A stretch of 64,000 nucleotides of DNA from Athripsodes cinereus (taxonomy: Eukaryota; Arthropoda; Insecta; Trichoptera; Leptoceridae), in assembly GCA_947579605.1 (NCBI GenBank), contig OX388311.1:25484951-25548950 (forward strand), in the 5' to 3' direction. How positions within the stretch are numbered: the stretch's first letter is position 1; each line of letters starts with the position of its first letter. A program made the translations under genes and the position numbers. The notes beneath the pieces were generated by a model. That model saw only the letters and a list, made by a program, of their open reading frames with translations, did no database searches and had not been told where the DNA came from. This document shows positions 1 through 11,322 of the stretch, piece after piece.

Positions 1-2140
1 AGGACCCATATCCAACAAAAAAAAAACAGCTTTTGCAACACAAAGCCCGAGAAGTCACCCATTATTTTTATTTTTATATTTCTTGATTAATTATTTAGCT
101 TTTACAATTTTATACTAAATATAGAGTAACGTTATTTCTGAAACAAGCTCTGTTCATCGAGACAACATAAACTTTCACCAAACATATACAGTTCCATTAG
201 CACGCATAACACAAAATTCGTATCTTTTGGAATTATTTAAATCTTTGTGGATTTTCCATATACTTTATAATTCTTAAAATAAATAAGTTAATATAATTCT
301 TATAAGCTGTTACCTTATACCAACTCTGTTCTCAAGTCTTTAAATCTTTTGACTTTCCCCTTCTTTCGAAATATCCTTTTTCGGTGCTGGTGTTAAATAA
401 GGTAAACTCTTTGATTTAGTACGGTGTACTTATATTATCCTTGATCCTTAATCTAGTGCGTCATAAACCTCGCAGGTCACGAAGGTCAAATAAACAGGTT
501 GAAATAAGGTTCCACTCCAACGACTAATCAAAGCGAGGATAATGAAATTAAGAAAATGATTGCCCAGTCAAAAGGAATATTACTCGTGTATACTCTCATA
601 TGTAAGTTCATATAAATTGTGTATGGAAATAGTTAACAAAGCTTTTTGATCTTCAATATTACATTTATTTTGTTAATATTTTATACTTTTCCATAATATT
701 ATGAACTTTGAAAAAAATTGATATGTAAATCAATCTTTCAATATTATAAATATTAAAATCCGTTATGTACTAACATACAAGTGTACCTACATAACTCTCT
801 GTTCTCATTCAACAACGTAAATCACACGTATATACCTACAGATTTGTTGATAATGATAACCTATAGGCAACAAGTACGCCTTATATTTCTATGTTTTTTA
901 TTACATAAAGAGTTTACATGTTTATTAAAAATATCACCCATTTTCATTCTATTGATTTGCACGTCTTATATAAACGTGCATACATTTGATAAGATAAAGA
1001 TATTAAAAACTAGAATATTTTAAAAAATTTATGAACATTTTGTTAAAAATGTGAAAAATTAATACCTAAAACTATTTATATTAACTTGTTAATATTATTT
1101 TATTGAGTATGAACTTAAGCACAATTCTTTATCGGGTTGGAGGTCCATTGGGGCTCCTACTTCTCCTAAAGATCTTTGTCCATTTCACGAAGTCGTAGAA
1201 CATTTATAGAACCTTAACTAACACCATGATTCTTAAAATGATCACTTATGATTATGTGGTATGATTTATGTTTAAAAGTGAAAAACGAAGAATATTTCTA
1301 CTGCACATTTTTTCTAGGAATTTCTTTTGTTCTGTTGAACCTCTCTCATGAAATACAACCTCCTAGTCTTTGGAGGTCAAGAGATCAACCCCATGTTTAT
1401 GGCAGGGTGGTAGCGTAAATAAGCAGTAAGTATATAATATTTTAAGTTCATAGAGGGCGGGTTAACTATCTCTGAAATACAACGCCTCTCTTATAACTCA
1501 AGGCATGCTATTTCCGATAAAAGCCTTCGGTTGTAAAGATAGAACAAACAATGAAATGGTTTGCTGTAAATTATACAGCAAAACAATTAATTGGTTTTAT
1601 TTTAAATGCTCTTAACACCGTAAGAACAATAATATGAGAGAATTATCACATATGTAACATACATTCGTTGAAAAACAGATAATGTTAAATGTTAAAATAC
1701 GTTATGAGTTTGTTAAATATGACAAAAAAAATTAAATATTATTTGGTATTCAAGTTAATAGATTATCTATTTACCTATACCACTGCGGTTTTTCCCACTC
1801 ACTGTATGTTATCAACATACAAGTTGTACTCTCCATGATAGAAAAATATGAGTTTTATGTTGAGTGCTGTTTACGAAGTCAAATTTCTAACATTTGATGT
1901 ACACCTAATTACATAACTTGCCAGAAATTTCACAGAACATCGCTTGTATATCAACCGAATTTGTCGTACTATCATATATAATAATAATTATATTTACGCT
2001 TTATTGATGATAAAAAAGCAGGAATAATTAGCGAGCTTATTGCGTCAATAAATAGCAGGATATTTTTTTATTAAAAAGTTTTATGCGTATATTTATGTTA
2101 CATAATCATAAAAGAAGAGGTTTTAATATAATATATTTTC
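1..2140. other. AT-rich non-coding stretch
   Basis: No gene, RNA or transposon end is recognisable. Short open frames here are low-complexity and AT-driven. A weak copy of the dispersed repeat described at 58790-58985 may lie near 1775-1850 (a CACTGCGGTTTTTCCCACTCA-like phrase). Probably intronic or intergenic. Confidence 0.6.
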
Positions 2141-2372
2141 TTATATTGGCTGGTCATGTGGTAAGGCGGGAGGATGGAAGGTGGACTTCTAGAATTCTTG
2201 AAGTCCACCTGCCAAGTGGGAGGATTAGTGTCAGAAGACCCCAAAAAAGATGGGTTTGACGTGTTGTCCAGATGATGGGAAAAGAGTGATATTGTGTTGC
2301 TCGAGATAGGAAAGTGTGGAAAAGTTTTGAAGAGGCCTATATCCAGCAGTGGAGAGAAGAAGGCTAGCAACA
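2141..2372 (+). pseudogene. LINE 3'-terminal coding fragment (family B)
   Basis: Read over several frames, the + strand gives the C-terminal tail of a non-LTR retrotransposon reverse transcriptase polyprotein: a GHV motif, a GRWTSRILEVHL-like stretch, an R-R-P-Q-K-R-W run, then an ARDRKVWKSFEEAYIQQW-like end. The last part matches the intact tail ending MGEAYVQQW at 57936-58480 closely enough to place both in one family. Frameshifts and stops show it is dead. It is 5'-truncated, as LINE copies usually are. The clade was not assigned. Confidence 0.7.
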
Positions 2373-4084
2373 AGTATATCTTGAAAACTATTTATCAGAT
2401 TGAAAAATAGTCAATCGATTTCCGTTACTTCTATTTTAACATAAAATTGAAAATATATACAAGAATTCCTTTATTCAAACACGAATAGATCGAGGAAATT
2501 TTCACCATCATGGAATGTCTCTTGAACCGTTTTTATTCAGTACACTGGTTCGTTTCACAAGCGATAACAAGCCCTCTCGGGTCAAATAGTAAGGTACCTA
2601 TCTTGTATTACATACATAGTTAGATGAGTCTATCTATGTATAATATATATTATACTACCTGTGTGTTTTCCTTAGATCATTAAGCACAAGTGAATATCTG
2701 GGTACTAACTTTGTCACACGGAAGCTTGTAGAACTTCGTCGATTCTCGTTATCTTCCACAGATCTTCTTTTTCTATTTATCTTCTATTTATTTTTACTTC
2801 TTCTTCTACTTATCAGATAGAAGGTTTAACCAAACTAATGCAGTATTCATCCAACTGTCTTTTTTTACCAAAATATTCGTAAAGTTTTAATTTTTGTGTG
2901 GTTCAAAAAGCTCTCAACATATTTGATGAAGTATTTTTGGTAATCCTCTAACCACCTTATATAATATTTCATCAACAAAAGAATTTCAAGTATAATAAAA
3001 TGGCAACAAGTAATCCCAACATACACTCATTAGTATACAACGTAAATTATTGGAAAATTTTCATTTTTCGTGTCAGTGTTCTGAAATTCTAGTTGCAAAA
3101 ACAGCAATACAGAGATGCCGAATTGTGAATTTGTTCAATAGTGGGCAGGAATAACTGTTAATATAAACAACACTCGGTTTTATAAAAGAAAGAATTCATT
3201 TATCTTAAAAAAAATTGTTGTCTAATATTTTTTATTACTGTGTTGGCTTCTCTCGGCTAGAGAGGCATCGAAGGAAACAGTGAAAATTTCCACACACGGG
3301 AGTATTTTGGCCGGTCAGCCCGTTAGACTTCCCGCAAATGGCACCATTGGTATGGACAAGATATTTTGTTAAGTGTAGAATTTCTGATTAATGGAAGTTC
3401 CCAGACTTCTGCTGTTGTTGATGATGGGGCTGCTTCAATTATCTCTAAAGTGAAATTTCGGTTTCATAACCTAGCTTTACATTTAAACTTAGATTAATTT
3501 TTAAACACCATATACCTATCATCAAATACAATATTTACAGTAACGCATGGCAGCTGTTATTTTTAATTATAAATCATCAATTTTAATTATAAATTGATTA
3601 CCATTGCAGAGTAGCATAGTAAATTAACAATTTTCCTGAATAATTTTGAATAAGTAAATTTCATATTCCGACCTTATATTTTATACTGGACATTAAAAAA
3701 CTTTTGTACTTATTGATAAAGTTTAAGTTTGCAAGTAAAAACTATTTATCATAATTAGTAGTTATTTGACGTATTTAGATCATGTTACACAATCTTGTCT
3801 TCAACTGTGGTTTGTTAACCGTTATTCAATCGAATTCATTTGATTTAGCCAACCGAAGCAGTACCTACGAGTACCTACTAAATTTATACACCAGCTTTGA
3901 TACTCACTCACATACGTCACGAATAAAATGCTTCTTTTTATTGAGAAAACGTGAGTTGAAAAATCTTAAAGACTTGAACCACTTTGTACGTGAGTTCTAT
4001 AATTGAAATCGATGTTACTTCATCCCCAAAATCAAATAAAAATTCTTAAATCCAATAAATTTTATACATTTGACATATTTCAAT
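2373..4084. other. Non-coding stretch, nothing recognised
   Basis: AT-rich DNA without a supported gene. A less AT-rich patch at about 3235-3460 may be an old repeat fragment, but no coding similarity was recognised in any frame. Confidence 0.5.
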
Positions 4085-4210
4085 ATTTTTTTTATTTATT
4101 CATTATTAGCACAAAACATACAATAACTACATATATAAAGTACAGAAAAAATGTAAATCTTTCAGAGATCAGCTATTATCCAACACCATATACGCAACAA
4201 TTAATTTAAA
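4085..4210 (-). repeat. LINE 3'-end copy (T-rich start, family K)
   Basis: A T-rich run is followed by a block (AGCACAAAACATACAATAAC and onward to about 4205) that recurs with the same order of phrases at 23565-23690. A T-run followed by a conserved unit is what a minus-strand retroposon 3' end with an A tail looks like on the + strand. No coding part is attached. Confidence 0.5.
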
Positions 4211-4294
4211 AATACATATGTAGCTACCTACCTCACATTCCGGTCATCTTAACATGCCTACATTTACAGTATACCTATTATTCACTGACATTTT

Positions 4295-4392
4295 GTGTCG
4301 TGGAGTCCTCGGTAAGGAATTGGTGTCCCACCCTTTTCTGTAAGCTTTCGAGTGTCATGTAGAAAGAGAGTGTTCGTAAAACCTCATGTATA
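4295..4392 (-). repeat. Dispersed unclassified repeat, partial copy
   Basis: On the minus strand this reads as the distal half of the repeat described at 58790-58985, with a GACACTCGAAAGCTTACAGA-type phrase followed by AAAAGGGTGG. It is a fragment without visible ends. Confidence 0.5.
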
Positions 4393-4429
4393 AGACAATT
4401 AACACCTGCACTTCAGTGACAATTTCTTT

Positions 4430-4525
4430 ATCATTTCAACCCTCTCCAGTCCATCGGTACTACTAAGACAGTATTGGCATCTCCGGCCCTACCACGTCAG
4501 TGGGTGGTGGGCCCGACCAACCAAG
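4430..4525 (-). repeat. 3' UTR of R1-like LINE, fragment
   Basis: Contains the phrase CAGTATTGGCATCTCCGGCC followed by CTACCACGTCAGTG. The same order occurs in inverse orientation downstream of the R1-like coding end at 32335-32760, and in minus orientation at 8490-8582 and 48896-49055. I read it as an isolated 3' end of that LINE on the minus strand. Confidence 0.55.
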
Positions 4526-6624
4526 ATAACGGTTTTACTTGTCTATATTTTTGTAATACTGTTTTATACTTTACCTTAACGCCGTATTTTAGAAGGCGTT
4601 GGCAGAAAGCGGAACGCCATGTAGACCTATCCTTACATACTTCTTTTGCTTCTTCAACATTGATTCAATTTTTCATATACGCACGTCGATTTCTTTTACT
4701 CAACGTCGTTCTTGAGAATTTAATGGACGTGATCAAGTCACCTAGTCCTCGGACGTCAGCGCTTTCTCTCTCTCTCTTTCAGATTAGTATTCCCACTTTT
4801 TCATATTTTTTTCATAAATATACAAAGTGTAATAATTTACAAGTAGGTACCCATAAAGTTTCTATTAAACTGACATCTGAAATATGTATATTTCTCAAAG
4901 GTAGGCTAAAATCAAGGGAGTTTTCTTTCATAGCGTGATGTTAATGATTCATTTCTCGCTGATTGAGTATGGAGGGAGTCGTGATTTATTACTTGGAGAT
5001 TTTAATATCGATTTTATATCGTGTATTCAAACGTAGGTACATAACTCACCACTTTGAAGTGGTATTTCTGTATCAGAATTAGCCATTTGCACTCAAACCA
5101 ACAGCCATAATACCTATTACGTGAAACATGTTTTTAGAGTTTGCATTATTTTGGATGTATCTGAATTTTAAAACCTTTGTACCTAGGTACATTTACTACA
5201 CCATCACGGCATCTCTCACAATTGGGTCACACCTCATCACTGAATTTAATTTGTTAAATGTCTCATTTATATGATACAATCCTAGATTACTGTTAAATTT
5301 TAAAGCGTTTTGTCATATTTTAACATTGTACTAATATCTCTATCTCTAATTTTATGACGTAACTTTTTAACAAATCCGATATTTTAGAAAGAGCTCGTAT
5401 TGTTTGGACTAGTGGTTTCATTTTTCCACCCATCCTGAGTGTGTTATGTTTTGTTAGCACAAAGACGACGATATGTGTTTATTACCTGCAGTTATTCGAC
5501 TTGTTACCTCATTCATGAGAGGTATATGTAGATAGATAGATAAATAATTGATTTACAATAATACTTAATGAAACAAAAAGAAGTTTTGAAACCATACAAG
5601 CAAAAACTGTCAAATAATATAGGCTCTATGACAATGTTAGATTGCCACAATACGACTTAATCTTGTTATGTATAAGGTCAAAGTTTTTATTGTTTATTTG
5701 TAGTCTCAGTAAGATTTTCTTCTCGAGTCTATTATGGTAATAATATATATCATTGTTTTGCTTCTGGACTAATTCTATCATTAATTTTATAGCATGGGAC
5801 GTGACCGCAAATAAAAGGCATTACACAGAATTGGTTTTGTCTACTAGATTTTGACGTCCTTTACTGTACTTAGTTAATTTGTTCTATTTTAGTTTTACTT
5901 AGATAAAATAATATATGCTCATATGTACGTACTGAAATGATTTGATTTTTTTAATAAACTAAGAGCTTCATCTACATAATACGAAAATATTTAGACATAT
6001 CAGTTAGACCAATGGGCATCACTTACTGGAAACACGACCATAAATAAATCGGTTCATATCTTTAATGAAACCCAAAAATTTTCACTGCAAAGCATAATCT
6101 AAATTTAAATCGTCTATGTCAGTCACATACATAGTTCTTGTAGACTTCGAAATTCTAATTTATTCCTTAGTTACATTCCTTACTTTAAAATATCCATACA
6201 TTTACAATTCATCTTATAATAGATGGAAAAAATATTTAATAATGCACATACTTAATTGTTTTTTTTTTTTACTTTTAAAAACAATGTTTGAATAAGACTG
6301 AAATTCCAAGAGCGTTTTCACTTGCACAATAAGATTCTACGGATTGGTCATGTTTGGAGATTATGGGGGATTTACTCATGTTTGCATGATGAATTGTATT
6401 GTATGAAGGAGCAAAAAGTATAATATAAGGTTAATTACCTCAAAAGTAACCTCAAACTCTCACCTCCCTGTTTATCTTATAGGGGATGTGGAAGGGATAT
6501 GTATAGCTGATAGATATCTGCTTTCATCTGTAATAATTACCATAGTTACTTCATAGATTTTAATATTTTATAGGTACAAATATGTAGATATAGTAGTATT
6601 TTCAATACTGGAAAAGGCTGTATT
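4526..6624. other. Non-coding stretch with dispersed-repeat fragments
   Basis: No gene is seen. Degenerate pieces of the dispersed repeat occur at about 5196-5250 (CACCATCACGGCATCTCTCA) and 5395-5515 (minus orientation, CCACCCATCCTGAGTGTG then TTTATTACCTGCAG). Confidence 0.5.
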
Positions 6625-6664
6625 CTGCCCTGTGCTCCCGAGAGGAGCGTTGAAAGGTGAGTTT
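6625..6664 (+). repeat. LINE family A, 3'-terminal scrap
   Basis: Forty bases match the end of the family A LINE coding region (TCTGCCCTGTGCTCCCGAGA then GGAGCGTTGA), the same phrase that ends the copies at 38958-39233 and 40434-40602. It is an extreme 5' truncation. Confidence 0.7.
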
Positions 6665-6878
6665 AGGTAAGGTTGTTTCCAGTAGTGTTATGAATACTCT
6701 AATACGAGTACAACTTAATCACTCGCAAACGAGTGGGTTGTCTTGAGAGGAATAGAATAGAATACGAGTTCAAAATATTCTCATTTGCTTTTATTAAGCT
6801 TAGTAAAGAACCTTATATTAAATTATAATTTAAACGACGTGTTATTGTAATAAGTAAATATCTTTCTTACACCTAGAT

Positions 6879-6958
6879 CGTGTTGCTCGAGATCGAAAAG
6901 TGTGGATAAATTTTGAAGAGGCCTATATTCAGTAGTCGAGAAAAAAAGGCTAGCAGTA
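6879..6958 (+). repeat. LINE family B, 3'-terminal scrap
   Basis: Matches the last 80 bases of the family B fragment at 2141-2372, including the phrases GTGTTGCTCGAGAT and GAAGAGGCCTATAT and the trailing GGCTAGCA. Both copies are followed by AGTA-rich sequence, which suggests the true 3' end. Confidence 0.65.
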
Positions 6959-7314
6959 AGTAAATACACGATTTTGGTTATTTCAGTCTATTAGAGAAGT
7001 ATATTCGGCATTGATATTAATATATTCAGAATATTAAAACGTTTTCTCAACAGGGTATATACGTACCTACATACGAGTACACAATCATCATATAGTCTAA
7101 CCTTAAGCAAGTAAATAGTTTATTAGCGAGAATTATCAGCTCGAAATACCACAAACCAACATCTAGATTACTGTGTCGGTGTTTGCGTAGTAGAATTTCA
7201 TAACGAAATTAAAAAAACAAGTGATTTCTTCTGATACATGTTCTTTATTGAGATAGACGCCTCTTTCGTCTTGACATTGTCAATCGTTGTCAATCAAAAA
7301 TAAATATATTCAAG

Positions 7315-7450
7315 ACGTGTGTCAAACCTCATCACTGAATTTAAAATGTAAAATATATTTGTATTTTGAAACTCCTACCTTTCACAGGACACTCGAAAGC
7401 TTGCAGAAAATAGTTGGAGACCAATATTGTTTTGCCGGACACTCCACGGT
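7315..7450 (+). repeat. Dispersed unclassified repeat, partial copy
   Basis: Contains CAAACCTCATCACTGAATTT, then CACAGGACACTCGAAAGCTT and GCAGAAAATAGTTGGA, in the same order as the longer copies at 52170-52430 and 58790-58985. No ends are visible. Confidence 0.55.
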
Positions 7451-7879
7451 ACCACTTTTATTTTATTTTTCATAAATAAAGCCACCTGTCTCCGATTTAA
7501 CATAATATGTTCATCCATAGAGTATATATAATGTATGATTTTGTATCGAAGTAAAAAGAACATCGTCTGAATTGATTGACGTTTGATATGTGTAGGATGG
7601 CACAAAATGATCAAAGCCCCTACAAGTATTATAATAATAATAATATATTCATATGTAGTAATTCTAAATTATATGTAGGTGGAATTTAAAAAAAAAATGT
7701 GATTCCAGAGATGTGTCGCGAGAGAGTGACAGCTACGCGCTGAAAACGAAAAATAAAAATATCAATGCTGGATGAGAAGTTCAATACTAGTGAAAAATTC
7801 AATGACTGCTCCCGTTTACTGTGACTTTATGATTCAATTTTGTTGGTATAATTGAAACGAGCGTTTAGTTCTACTATAG

Positions 7880-8200
7880 ATTGAACAACGCGAGAAAGAC
7901 GTATTTCGACTTTTTAGGTTATTATCAATCTTCTTCGTCTTTTCGTGTCGGGCAACTAACGGTATTCCAAGACCCTCCCAGAAAGCCACGACCTCTCTTG
8001 CAGCTTCCCCCAGATAAGTTCGCTCCACAAATTCCTTCCAGTGACACTGTCTGGGAGCCATCGGACATGTCAGGAAGTACTCGGTGTTTTGTTCCTCTCC
8101 AAAGTCATACACCATGCTCTCAGCCAAACCCCATCTTCGAAGATTCTTCCTATTGCTTCCCACACCTGTTCTGATCCTGTTGAAGGTTTTCCACATTGGC
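7880..8200 (-). pseudogene. LINE reverse-transcriptase C-terminus (family G)
   Basis: The minus strand encodes a polypeptide starting near MWKTFNRIRTGVGSNRKNLR, then RWGLAES, VYDFGEEQNTEYFLTCPM and a W-K-E-F helix. This is the familiar C-terminal region of Jockey-type non-LTR retrotransposon polyproteins (an RxRTGxG motif followed by a degenerate zinc-knuckle segment, C-x-C-G in intact copies, here Y-D-F-G). Loss of the first cysteines and the rest of the ORF marks it as a fragment. The T-run at 8211 just beyond belongs to a different minus-strand retroposon end. Confidence 0.65.
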
Positions 8201-8210
8201 CATTATAAAT

Positions 8211-8345
8211 CAGTTTTTTTTTTAAATACAGTATAATACTAATAATAAATAACAATATATATATCATCAATTCATTTGATCAAAGTACCTGTCCCAGAAA
8301 TGAGCGTGGCTCGTGCTCTGGGACAGGCCTTGATCCACCTTAGTA
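8211..8345 (-). repeat. LINE 3' end with stem-loop (family H)
   Basis: A T-run (A tail on the minus strand) and an AT-rich spacer are followed at about 8291-8331 by a hairpin with an 11-bp stem (CCTGTCCCAGA pairing with TCTGGGACAGG). On the minus strand the loop reads GCACGAGCCACGCTCATT. The copy at 42231-43251 has the same layout and almost the same loop, but a wholly different stem that still pairs. Confidence 0.6.
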
Positions 8346-8489
8346 TATTTTCGCTCTCTCTTGATTCTTCAGTTTCATTAATTGAATCCCAAACGCTCTT
8401 TTTATGGATAAACAAAGTGTCTCTTTTGTTGATTTTTTTTAAATAACTTTTTCAGGATTACATGAACACCTATTTATACATTTGGGTAA

Positions 8490-8582
8490 CACTTAGGTAC
8501 CTTTTTCTTTTTAACTCTCTCAAGTTCATCGGTACCACTAAGCCAGTATTGGCATCTCTGACCCTACCACGTCAGTGTTACA
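8490..8582 (-). repeat. 3' UTR of R1-like LINE, fragment
   Basis: Contains AACTCTCTCAAGTTCATCGG, CAGTATTGGCATCTCTGACC and CTACCACGTCAGTG. It matches the inverse of the 3' UTR that follows the R1-like LINE end at 32335-32760. Confidence 0.55.
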
Positions 8583-8954
8583 GAAAGCGTAGATACGTAT
8601 CGCTTGATCTAACAAAGATTCAAAAGCTTATCTTTGTCTGATCTAAAATATCTTTACTTCACAAGTTTCTTCAAAAAATAAACACCAACATAAAATAAAT
8701 AATATAACCTTACATATAATATACAGTGTGGTTAATATTTAGATAAGTTTTATAAATATTTAGGAAAGAGATGGAGTTATTCAAATTTCCTCAAAAAACT
8801 TCTTTGAATTGTCTTCTTTCAAATAATAAATATCTACCTAAAGTAAAAGCTTGTCCGAGTAATATTAAAATCTTTCTACTGGACGGTTTTTCTCATATCA
8901 AATTAAAAATTAGTAACTAAAAATTTAGTTTATGGAGTTAATTGATATATCAAT

Positions 8955-9090
8955 TTATTCCTACCACCGCGGTATTTCTCTGTGGGGTAGCCTGCGGACT
9001 CACTGCATGCAATAACAATGCAAGTCGTCCTCTGTATGTGATTCAGTATCTGTATGCATTATCACTTTGCCTAACGTCCTGTCAAACACC
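8955..9090 (+). repeat. Dispersed unclassified repeat, partial copy
   Basis: Starts CTACCACCGCGGTATTTCTC, then TGTGGGGTAGCC, CACTGCATGC and AACAATGCAAGTCGTCC. These are the first-half landmarks of the dispersed repeat, here without the CTCATCGCTGAA half. Confidence 0.5.
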
Positions 9091-9110
9091 TGTAATTAAC
9101 AATGAAAGAG

Positions 9111-9426
9111 ATTGAGCTAGTCCCAAACTCAGATTTGAATCATATAGATAGATATGAAGAGTAACAATAACATAACATAACATAACATAACACGTATAGA
9201 CAATTTACACAGACCGAGCTAGTCCCAAACTAAGATATGAATCTTGTATTATGGGTACTAACACGGCGATACACATATACAATGCACTAAACACATATAC
9301 ATGTAACACCCAGACCCAGGACAATCTGAAAAAGGTCATTCTACATTTTGCCCTGGCCGGGAATCGAACCCGGGACCTCGTGTCTCAAAGGCAAGTGCGT
9401 TAGCCTCCGTGCCACACCGGTCGTCG
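9111..9426 (-). mobile_element. tRNA-derived SINE, family S1
   Basis: On the minus strand a tRNA-like head at about 9343-9426 contains a B-box-like GGTTCGATTCCC and a promoter-like upstream half. The body has the phrases GTCCTGGGTCTGGGTGTTAC and TAGTTTGGGACTAGCTCGGT, and the element ends in a (TTATG)n tail at 9166-9192. A separate scrap of the body (GAGCTAGTCCCAAACTCAG) lies at 9111-9146, beyond the tail. SINEs of this kind are transcribed by RNA polymerase III and mobilised by LINE machinery. Sister copies are at 18958-19201, 40942-41181, 12823-13050 and 21227-21435. Confidence 0.85.
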
Positions 9427-10173
9427 GTGTGAAGACTTATTTTTCACTGTTATTTTTTCCGACGCTAAATGTGAAAAATGAATTGTGAAAAAAATTATAA
9501 TACTCCAACTCTACAAAGAAATATTCTCAAAGGAATTATTAGCCCTGTCGGAAAAAAAATAAACGAAATATAAATTTGAAAAAAAAAAACTTTTATAATA
9601 ATAAAATAATAATACCTACCTCATACAAAAAAAAAACGTGAAGGATTATTTTTATCTTCGTCCTTGCATAATGTATAATCCTCATATAAAATAATAAACT
9701 CTAGTGCTTTTACATGTAACGGATATAAAAAAGAGAGATATAGTGATAGTCCTCCTTACTGTTGCTTATGAATACATTTTTAAACTGACGCAGCAGAATA
9801 ATATCATACTTTTAACATGTTAATTCATGTGATGGATGAAAAATATCAATGTCTAACATTGACCTTTATGGTATAGACTATTTATTTCACAGACACACAC
9901 ACAGTTGATAAAACAAAAAAAAAAAAAACAAAACACATTGATCCTGTCAGACTAACCCACAAATTAAGCATGTACGTGTACCTACAGCATGTACCTACCT
10001 ACGTTGAAACAAAATTATTCAAACAAGTAAATGTAAGGGTAAAAAGTATACTAATAAACCCCGTCCAATTCAAGTCCAATAAAGCAGACGCACACTAAAC
10101 TTGCATTCGTTTCATTATGCTATTTCACTCCATGACTTGTAAGATGCTTAATATGGTCTCTTTCCTACTCACA
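9427..10173. other. Non-coding stretch, nothing recognised
   Basis: AT-rich with short A-runs and a (CA)n stretch near 9893-9902. No gene or mobile-element end was recognised. Confidence 0.5.
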
Positions 10174-10177
10174 TTAA

Positions 10178-11318
10178 CCCTCCAATTCCCAACGTCACCT
10201 ACAGGTGCCGCGTATTCAAAAAATATATTATTAATATATGGAGTTTTATTATTATTTTTATTTTGGTATTATATTTTTGTACAATGGTATTACAATCCAA
10301 ATGTGTATATTTTTTTACGACTGGCAACACTAAACTTGCATATTTTATAATTTTTTGTCAGCTCTTGGCGGGAATAGTGGTGTTATTGTTACGTTCCGAA
10401 ATAAACATCAATAAAAAATGTCTAAATAGTAATGTATGTGAAATATTTTTTCTAAAACAGATTTATAAAGGATCAATAATATTTACACAAATTAGTAATC
10501 ATGATTTCATTTCAATATTCGATTTAAAGCTATTTAAAATTGCAATGTCACCTCCAGGTGACATTGGGTAAGACAGGTAGGTACATTATTGAACAAATTA
10601 AAGAACCATTTATTTGCATTGAATTATTATTGCTTTTATTTATTTTATTAGGCCTTGTGCCCAAAATTGGTTCTTTTGGTAAGCTGAAAATGTATTTTGA
10701 ATACTTGAACAAAAAATTCTCAAATAACTTTGTTTCTGTTGCTTCTAGCCACTTATCAATAGATGAATTAATGGTACCATATTATGGGCATCGTCGGAGT
10801 AAGCAGCACATAAAGTGAAAACCTATAGATTTGGTTACAAGATATGGGCAGCGGCTACTCGTTTCGGGTATCTCGTCAATTTCGAGCCTTATTCCTGTAA
10901 AATTTATATAATATCAAACACATCTATGTGTAAAAAAATGTTTTCTTCCATTAAAAATTTAATTTTTCGTATTAAACAATATGTTTTCAAAATATTTATT
11001 TATAGTAATTATATACTTAAAAACATAAATTTATGTGGTGTAGTACATAATTACTTTAAATAAATATTTTCAAAATTTTTCGCGATTACTACATTGTTAG
11101 TGCTAATCAAATCAAACAAAAATATGTTTGTTTATGTTTTTGTTTAATTTGGTAACTACAGTGCCCAATGTCACTCTCAGGTGCCACCTCCCCCATAAAA
11201 AAACTACAAAAAATTATCATTTATTGTCCATCGTCCATTACTTTGCACTCCATTTAGACCCCGTATACAAAATTTCATACGAATATTATGATTAGAAAAG
11301 GCAATTGGAATTGGAGGG
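10178..11318 (+). mobile_element. piggyBac-like element, internally degraded
   Basis: Flanked on both sides by TTAA (10174-10177 and 11319-11322), the hallmark target duplication of the piggyBac superfamily. The terminal repeats are CCCTCCAATTCC at the left and its exact reverse complement at the right, starting with the CCC typical of the group. Subterminal palindromic phrases (ACGTCACCTACAGGTGCC near 10191, AATGTCACTCTCAGGTGCC near 11164) sit just inside both ends, and a third, nearly perfect one lies at 10543-10568. At 1141 bp it is about half the length of an autonomous element. It holds a piece of transposase, so it is a deletion derivative, not a MITE made only of ends. Confidence 0.85.
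10651..10902 (+). pseudogene. piggyBac-type transposase fragment
   Basis: Two adjoining frames give LVPKIGSFGKLKMYFEYL, NKKFSNNFV, HLSIDELMVPYYGHRRSK and, after a stop plus frame change near 10816, YRFGYKIWAAATRFGYLV and NFEPYS. This is the core of DDE_Tnp_1_7 (piggyBac) transposases. The aspartate of SIDE is the first catalytic acid of the family, followed by the conserved MVPYYGR-SK-(x)n-K-P-RFGYK-W block. N-terminal and C-terminal parts are missing, so the copy cannot make a transposase. Before 10651 the same frame is hydrophobic, low-complexity and not recognisable. Its position between TIRs and TTAA sites confirms the assignment. Confidence 0.85.
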
Positions 11319-11322
11319 TTAA

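Noticed and set aside
2186..2217. Palindrome AGGTGGACTTC ... GAAGTCCACCT.
   Set aside because: It lies within coding-derived LINE sequence and is explained by chance local substitutions; other family B copies do not share it.
4474..4938. 154-codon frame on the + strand.
   Set aside because: It begins in a LINE 3' UTR copy on the opposite strand and has no ATG start and no recognisable domain.
9343..9426. tRNA-like sequence on the minus strand.
   Set aside because: It has B-box and partial A-box similarity but is the head of a SINE with multiple copies, not a functional tRNA gene.
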